A DNA stretch of 9,769 nucleotides from Planctomycetota bacterium (GTDB lineage: Bacteria > Planctomycetota > Brocadiia > JAJRTI01): assembly GCA_024278415.1 (NCBI GenBank), contig JAJRTI010000011.1, positions 1 through 9,769 of the forward strand, written 5' to 3'. How positions within the stretch are numbered: position 1 is the stretch's first letter; each line of letters starts with the position of its first letter. The notes under the pieces were generated by a model. It worked only from the letters and a program-made list of their open reading frames with translations, ran no database searches and was not told the origin of the DNA. The translations under genes were made by a program, and so were the position numbers. Shown here one piece after another: positions 6,692-9,769 of the stretch.

Positions 6692-7135
6692 CTACGGCAG
6701 TCTCAGAAATGCGCCGGCGGTTCTGTCGGGGCCGAACTTCACTATGAGCCAGCACTCGCCTGGCATGAACGTCAGGTGTCGGTAACCCAGTCGATAGTGG
6801 AAGGCGTCCGCGTCGCCTAGAAGGCTCTTTCCACCTGGCGGCATGATGCTGGCGTCTGGCGGTCCCAACATCTCTAGCACCTTCCTCTTGATCATGCCTG
6901 GTTTCTGGTTCAGCATTCGTAACACGTCATCCTTCATGCGCCATCGCTTCGCGTACTTGCCCTTTCGCGAACACTCGACCCACGCGTCGCGATCGAAGGG
7001 GATCGCGCGTCTGCTGAAGAGGAACCCCCCACCGCACGCCACCAGCACAAGCAGGCAGCCACAGCCCAGGCTGATTTGATTGTCGCGCCTGATCACCTTG
7101 GCCACGTCGCTCATGCCGCCACTGTCCATGCCCAT
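6692..7135 (-). CDS. Small BamE/SmpA-OmlA-like putative lipoprotein
   Basis: This encodes a 147-aa protein with a 20-residue polar N-terminus containing RR, then a hydrophobic segment (21-40) that includes a lipobox-like LVAC (31-34), then a small globular domain. It may be lipidated at C34 or simply anchored by the helix. The globular part has the order seen in BamE-like domains: MKDDVLRMLNQ (67-77), PGMIKRKVLEMLGPPD (79-94), then a Tyr/Leu/Gly strand (FHYRLGYRH, 112-120) and a final strand (ECWLIVKFG, 127-135). The ATG at 7135 is chosen because AGGAG lies 10 nt upstream. Later ATGs at 7129 and 7114 are less well placed. Such proteins can be assembly-factor-like or of unknown function. Nothing else of the BAM machinery is nearby, so the gene stands alone, facing the GT-C-like gene and diverging from the isomerase gene. 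Confidence 0.75.
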   Translation of the reverse strand: MGMDSGGMSDVAKVIRRDNQISLGCGCLLVLVACGGGFLFSRRAIPFDRDAWVECSRKGKYAKRWRMKDDVLRMLNQKPGMIKRKVLEMLGPPDASIMPPGGKSLLGDADAFHYRLGYRHLTFMPGECWLIVKFGPDRTAGAFLRLP

Positions 7136-7145
7136 ACCGCTCAAG

Positions 7146-7150
7146 CTCCT
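7146..7150 (-). promoter_or_regulatory. Shine-Dalgarno AGGAG of the BamE-like gene
   Basis: On the minus strand AGGAG is followed by ten bases and then the ATG at 7135. This spacing favours 7135 over the in-frame ATGs at 7129 (16 nt) and 7114 (31 nt). Confidence 0.6.
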
Positions 7151-7185
7151 CGCTCTGTGAAAGACGCCGGCTGCTCGTCTTACAG

Positions 7186-7214
7186 AACCTATCCCAAAAG
7201 CCAAACCGACGCAA
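7186..7214 (-). promoter_or_regulatory. Possible weak promoter for the BamE-like gene
   Basis: On the minus strand TTGCGT (7214-7209) and TAGGTT (7191-7186) are separated by exactly 17 bp, and the predicted start would leave a leader of roughly 45 nt. Each hexamer matches only half of the sigma70 consensus, so this is a tentative call based mainly on spacing and location. Confidence 0.25.
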
Positions 7215-7308
7215 CGCGCACGGCCCGCATGCCGCGCCTGTGGCCAACACCGTGGCGAGCAGTTGTGCCATGCGCCGCCAGACATGGCCCTTGGGGGAGT
7301 CTGTGGGC

Positions 7309-7337
7309 TTGACCCGGGCGAGCGCCGCCCGTATCGT
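7309..7337 (+). promoter_or_regulatory. Sigma70-type promoter of the isomerase-like gene
   Basis: TTGACC (7309-7314, five of six consensus bases) is followed by a 17-bp spacer and TATCGT (7332-7337, four of six). The predicted start is near 7344, about 73 nt before the ATG at 7417. It is the best promoter match in the 281-bp divergent gap. Confidence 0.6.
7315..7331 (+). promoter_or_regulatory. Perfect dyad filling the promoter spacer (candidate operator)
   Basis: CGGGCG (7315-7320) and CGCCCG (7326-7331) are perfect inverted repeats separated by AGCGC, and together they occupy all 17 bp between the -35 and -10 hexamers. A protein bound here would block RNA polymerase directly, or could twist the spacer in the manner of MerR-type regulators. 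No regulator gene is in the window. Confidence 0.4.
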
Positions 7338-7401
7338 ATCGCGTTTACGGCCTGCCATTTCGTGCCCGCGGCGGGCCGACGCCCCGAAACCATCAGCTCG
7401 T

Positions 7402-7408
7402 GAAGGAG
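7402..7408 (+). promoter_or_regulatory. Shine-Dalgarno GAAGGAG of the isomerase-like gene
   Basis: GAAGGAG ends eight bases before the ATG at 7417. It is close to ideal and fixes the start there, although the frame stays open upstream to 7240. Confidence 0.8.
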
Positions 7409-7416
7409 CGCATCCG

Positions 7417-8286
7417 ATGAAGATTGGCGTGGTCTGTGGCCCGTTGATGCTCAAGGAAGACATGCCCGGCATGTGCCAGTGGCTGGCCGAGAACGGTTTC
7501 GATGCCGTCGACATGCGCGGCGCCGGCGCCGAGGAGAAAGCGACCATCGAGGGCGCCGGCCTCCAGGTCGGCTCGTTCATGGCGCCCTCGCTCGGCGCGA
7601 CGCTCGACGCGGATGAAGGCAAGCGCAAGGACGCCGTGGCCGCGACCAAGGCCGAGATCCAGCAGGCCGGGGAGCTGGGCCTCAAGACGCTCTTCGTGTG
7701 CTTCGTGCCGGCGAACAAGCAGGCGCCGCGCGCACAGACGTTCGATATCTGGAAGACGTTTTGGCCGGAGATCGTGGACACGTGCGAGTCGGCCGGCGTC
7801 AACGTCGCGATGGAAGCCTGGCCCGGCCCGGCCCCAACCTACCCCACCATCGGCTGCACGCCGGAGATGTGGCGCGCGATGTTCGACGTGTGCCCGTCGC
7901 CCAACTTCGGCCTGTGTTTCGACCCCTCGCACCTCGCGCGGCTGGGCATCGACTACATTCGCGTGCTGCGCGAGTTCGGCGAGCGCGTGCACCACGTCCA
8001 CGGCAAGGACACGGAGATCTCCAGCGAGGACCTCTACCTCCAGGGCCGGCTCACGCCGACCTTTGGCGCGCCCCGCTTCAAGTGCAGCGAAGGCTGGTGG
8101 CGCTACTGCGTGCCCGGCGACGGAGTCGTGGACTGGCGCACCATCGTGGTCGAGCTGACCGCGCTCGGCAAGACGGACCTCGTGTTCAGCATCGAACTAG
8201 AGGACGGCCTGTACATGAACGACGCGGAGGGCAACAAGGCCGGCCTGCTCGCGGCCAAGGCGCACCTGGAGAGCGTGATCCGCTAA
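7417..8286 (+). CDS. Sugar phosphate isomerase/epimerase family protein (xylose isomerase-like TIM barrel)
   Basis: This encodes a 289-aa cytoplasmic protein of the AP-endonuclease-2/xylose-isomerase-like barrel type (PF01261 kind), whose members isomerise or epimerise sugars, inositols or hydroxy-acids using a divalent metal. It starts directly with the first barrel strand (MKIGVVCGP). Likely metal ligands by family pattern are E133 (NVAMEAWPG), D169 with H172 (CFDPSHL), H195 with K197-D198 (VHHVHGKDTE) and E260 (FSIELED). The PGDGVVDW motif (233-240) is also typical. Length is normal for the family. The start is set by GAAGGAG 8 nt upstream. It has its own promoter with a spacer dyad and is followed after 295 bp by an MFS transporter on the same strand. 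The exact substrate cannot be told: myo-inosose, 3-keto-sugars or a ketose are all possible. Confidence 0.88.
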   Translation: MKIGVVCGPLMLKEDMPGMCQWLAENGFDAVDMRGAGAEEKATIEGAGLQVGSFMAPSLGATLDADEGKRKDAVAATKAEIQQAGELGLKTLFVCFVPANKQAPRAQTFDIWKTFWPEIVDTCESAGVNVAMEAWPGPAPTYPTIGCTPEMWRAMFDVCPSPNFGLCFDPSHLARLGIDYIRVLREFGERVHHVHGKDTEISSEDLYLQGRLTPTFGAPRFKCSEGWWRYCVPGDGVVDWRTIVVELTALGKTDLVFSIELEDGLYMNDAEGNKAGLLAAKAHLESVIR

Positions 8287-8318
8287 CCCGCGCCGCGCCG
8301 TCCACATGGCTGCCACAC

Positions 8319-8350
8319 ACAGGCGCTGGGCTCTTGCGTCCAGCGCCTGT
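8319..8350 (+). terminator. Stem-loop after the isomerase-like gene
   Basis: ACAGGCGCTGG (8319-8329) pairs perfectly with CCAGCGCCTGT (8340-8350) around a 10-nt loop, 33 bp after the TAA. It is followed by TCTACTCTGG rather than a T-run, so it is at best a weak intrinsic terminator. A role in 3'-end stabilisation fits equally well. It is the first of three stem-loops in this spacer. Confidence 0.45.
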
Positions 8351-8371
8351 TCTACTCTGGGGGCTACGCGG

Positions 8372-8425
8372 GGACGCGATGCGGAAGCCGTCCCGCAACT
8401 GCGGGACGGCTTCCGCATCGTGTCC
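8372..8425. repeat. Long perfect hairpin sharing its core with the 214-275 element
   Basis: Positions 8377-8397 are the exact reverse complement of 8400-8420 (21 of 21) with AC between the arms. One G-T pair then allows four more pairs (8372-8375 with 8422-8425). The central TCCCGCA-NN-TGCGGGA is identical to the centre of the 30-bp hairpin at 214-275, while the outer arms differ and are nevertheless fully self-complementary. No T-tract follows. Confidence 0.85.
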
Positions 8426-8446
8426 AGACACAAGGACGCAGGCGGC

Positions 8447-8507
8447 GTCTGGGGACACGAAGTCGGACGCTACGCGTCCTTGGTTCATGTCCCCGCTCGC
8501 CCCAGAC
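8447..8507. repeat. Composite stem-loop upstream of the MFS gene
   Basis: GGGGACA (8451-8457) pairs with TGTCCCC (8488-8494), GAA (8459-8461) with TTC (8484-8486), and GGACGC (8465-8470) with GCGTCC (8474-8479) around a TAC loop. Competing pairs exist: GTCTGGGG (8447-8454) with CCCCAGAC (8500-8507), and CCAGAC (8424-8429) with GTCTGG (8447-8452). The segment therefore has alternative folds that connect with the preceding hairpin. It ends about 75 bp before the MFS start codon. Confidence 0.6.
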
Positions 8508-8558
8508 ACACAGTACAATGTCCGCTTCTTCCTGTAGCGCGTGGGGCTCGGGGAGCGC

Positions 8559-8585
8559 ATGAACTCATCTCGGATTAGCCCGTGA
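8559..8585 (+). CDS. Eight-codon mini-ORF overlapping the MFS start
   Basis: The ATG at 8559 follows GGGGAG (8550-8555) and encodes MNSSRISP before TGA at 8583-8585. That stop overlaps the GTG start of the transporter (8582-8584) as GTGA. The Shine-Dalgarno-like run is only 3 nt from the ATG, which is short, but it is too far (26 nt) to serve the GTG. The mini-ORF may therefore deliver ribosomes to the GTG by termination-reinitiation. It is too short to judge by coding statistics and could be chance. Confidence 0.3.
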   Translation: MNSSRISP

Positions 8586-9754
8586 ACCGCAACGTCTGGA
8601 CCCTCCTCATCGTTTCGGCCATCTTCGGCCTTGCGTTTGGCGTGTACGAACTGGCCCTCCCGCTCTATCTCAAGAGCAAGGGCATCTCCATGGCGAACAT
8701 GGGGCTCATCTTCGCCATCCCGGCCATCTGCACCTTCCTCATCCGCATTGGCTTCGGGTCGCTCTCTGATTCCGTCAGCAAGCGGAAGCCCTTCTTCACC
8801 GGCGCGGTCGCGCTGTGCACCGCGGCCTGCGCGATGACGCCGCTCAGCGCGGCGGTGGTCATGCAGGTGATCAGCAAGTGCTTGCACCAAGCATCGGTCG
8901 AGTTGCGCAAGACCATGCACAACGTGCTGCTCTTCGAGGCCGCGGAGGACGACTTCCTCGACAACATCGGCAAGACCACCGGCGCGGAGTTCCTGCTCAT
9001 GGGTGTGGGCGCGGTCATCGGCGGGTACTGGCTGCGGTCGAAGCTGCGGTCGGGCGTGGCGTCGGAGGAGAGTGTCTTCTGGCTCTGCGTGGCCATGGTC
9101 GGCGCGTGCACGGTCGTGTTCGCGATGTTCTTCAACGAGCGCACGATCCTGCGCCCCCCGCCCAAACGCACGGCCATGCGCGAGATTCTTGCGGTCGATC
9201 TTAACAAACAACTCGTCATCATCATGGCCTCCATGTTCGTGTTCAACATCGGCCTGAGCGCGAGCCACTGCCAGGTGATGCCGCTGTTCTTCAAGGAGAA
9301 GTTCGGCTTCGCCAACGACACGGTGGGCTGGATCATGGCCGGCCATCGCTTCACGATCGCGGTGCCGCTCCTCCTCGTGGGCCGCATTGTGAAGCGCCCC
9401 CACAAGGGGGTGCTGATCGGGTTCCTCGTGGCCGAAGGGCTCATCCTCGCCGCGTCGGGTCTGATCCCACACAGATGGACCGCGACGGGCATGTGGCTCT
9501 TCCACGACCTCCTCGGCGCGGGCATTTGGCAACCCACGCTCATGGCGTTCATGCAGCGCTTCGCCAAGCCCGAGTCCCGCGGCGCGGAGGTGAGCAAGGT
9601 GATGGCCATCAGCTACCTCGGCTGGGTCGTCGGCCCGCCGCTGGCCGGCGCACTCTACACCAAAGCGTTCGGCCTCCCCTTCGTCGCCGGCGGGTTGTTC
9701 ATGGTGGTGTCCGCGGCGATGTTGCTGCCGCTGAACGTGAAGCGTGAAGCGTGA
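8582..9754 (+). CDS. Major facilitator superfamily transporter
   Basis: This encodes a 390-aa inner-membrane permease, normal length for a 12-helix MFS protein, probably importing or exporting a small organic solute by ion coupling. Helix 1 (6-30) and helix 2 (about 38-58) flank the family signature loop GSLSDSVSKRKP (59-70), which matches motif A (G-x-L-x-D-x-x-x-x-K/R). A related degenerate loop GRIVKRPHKG occurs in the second half. The GTG at 8582 is the only plausible start: an in-frame TAG lies one codon plus upstream (8576-8578), and a later start would delete helix 1. No good Shine-Dalgarno precedes it. The last codons (V-K-R-E-A-stop) are built from GTGAAGC heptamers. Its neighbour upstream is the isomerase-like gene, which suggests a sugar or polyol substrate, but this is inference. 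The substrate cannot be read from the sequence. Confidence 0.88.
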   Translation: MNRNVWTLLIVSAIFGLAFGVYELALPLYLKSKGISMANMGLIFAIPAICTFLIRIGFGSLSDSVSKRKPFFTGAVALCTAACAMTPLSAAVVMQVISKCLHQASVELRKTMHNVLLFEAAEDDFLDNIGKTTGAEFLLMGVGAVIGGYWLRSKLRSGVASEESVFWLCVAMVGACTVVFAMFFNERTILRPPPKRTAMREILAVDLNKQLVIIMASMFVFNIGLSASHCQVMPLFFKEKFGFANDTVGWIMAGHRFTIAVPLLLVGRIVKRPHKGVLIGFLVAEGLILAASGLIPHRWTATGMWLFHDLLGAGIWQPTLMAFMQRFAKPESRGAEVSKVMAISYLGWVVGPPLAGALYTKAFGLPFVAGGLFMVVSAAMLLPLNVKREA

Positions 9755-9769
9755 AGCGTGAAGCGTGAA
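9737..9769 (+). repeat. Tandem GTGAAGC heptamer array at the 3' end of the MFS gene
   Basis: GTGAAGC is repeated head-to-tail at 9737, 9744, 9751 and 9758, and a fifth copy is cut by the window edge (9765-9769). The array begins inside the MFS gene and supplies its last five codons and its TGA (9752-9754). Because the unit is seven bases, each repeat shifts the reading frame by one. It probably continues beyond the window. Confidence 0.85.

Noticed and set aside
7240..7416. N-terminal extension of the isomerase-like protein to 7240
   Set aside because: The extension runs through the promoter and adds 59 residues absent from the family. The ATG at 7417 has an ideal Shine-Dalgarno and begins directly with the first barrel strand.
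6927..8001. Minus-strand frames overlapping the isomerase-like gene and its promoter
   Set aside because: They cross the divergent control region and are antisense to conserved metal-site motifs. No ribosome binding site supports them.
8514..8519. TACAAT as a -10 box for the MFS gene
   Set aside because: It is a good -10 match, but the bases 17 bp upstream (CCCCGC) are not a -35 hexamer. TTGGTT at 8480-8485 is too far away (28 bp).
8186..9609. Long minus-strand frames opposite the MFS gene
   Set aside because: They are antisense to a clear 12-helix MFS protein with motif A. Their products are His/Arg/Asp/Glu-rich or low-complexity with no family features.

Overview
The window is GC-rich bacterial chromosomal DNA with strongly G/C-biased third codon positions. 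It holds five confident protein genes, one probable small leader ORF, and two intergenic blocks dense in DNA palindromes. Three traits suggest a Planctomycetota/Verrucomicrobiota/Lentisphaerota-like bacterium or a similar metagenome-derived lineage: a very long secreted glycoside-hydrolase-like protein with a CBM9-like N-terminus, a sugar isomerase/epimerase-family TIM barrel next to an MFS transporter, and abundant hairpin repeats. No rRNA or marker gene is present, so this placement is inference only.

Layout. Positions 1-445 are non-coding and hold at least eight hairpins, including a perfect 30-bp inverted repeat with a 2-nt centre. Positions 446-3835 (-) encode the secreted 1129-aa glycoside-hydrolase-like protein. 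A divergent gap (3836-4143) carries a textbook sigma70 promoter (TTGACA-17-TAGGAT) reading rightward. It drives a 44-codon ORF with a strong Shine-Dalgarno (4144-4278), which overlaps the start of a ~759-aa polytopic membrane protein of GT-C/YfhO-like type (4260-6539). A convergent gap follows, then a small BamE-like putative lipoprotein on the minus strand (6692-7135). A second divergent gap (7136-7416) carries a rightward promoter whose 17-bp spacer is exactly a perfect dyad. It precedes a xylose-isomerase-like TIM-barrel protein (7417-8286). A second palindrome-rich spacer (8287-8581) leads into an MFS transporter starting at GTG (8582-9754). The window ends inside a tandem GTGAAGC heptamer array that forms the 3' end of the transporter gene.

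How the genes may work together. The secreted hydrolase-like protein, the cytoplasmic isomerase/epimerase-like enzyme and the MFS permease fit a loose saccharide scavenging theme: depolymerise outside, import, isomerise. They are not one operon, so the link is inference. The GT-C-like membrane protein and the BamE-like lipoprotein look like envelope functions unrelated to that theme.

The least explained content is the palindromic DNA at 1-400 and 8319-8494. Two long perfect hairpins more than 8 kb apart share the same TCCCGCA-NN-TGCGGGA core but have different, fully self-complementary arms. No previously undescribed protein system could be demonstrated from the sequence alone.
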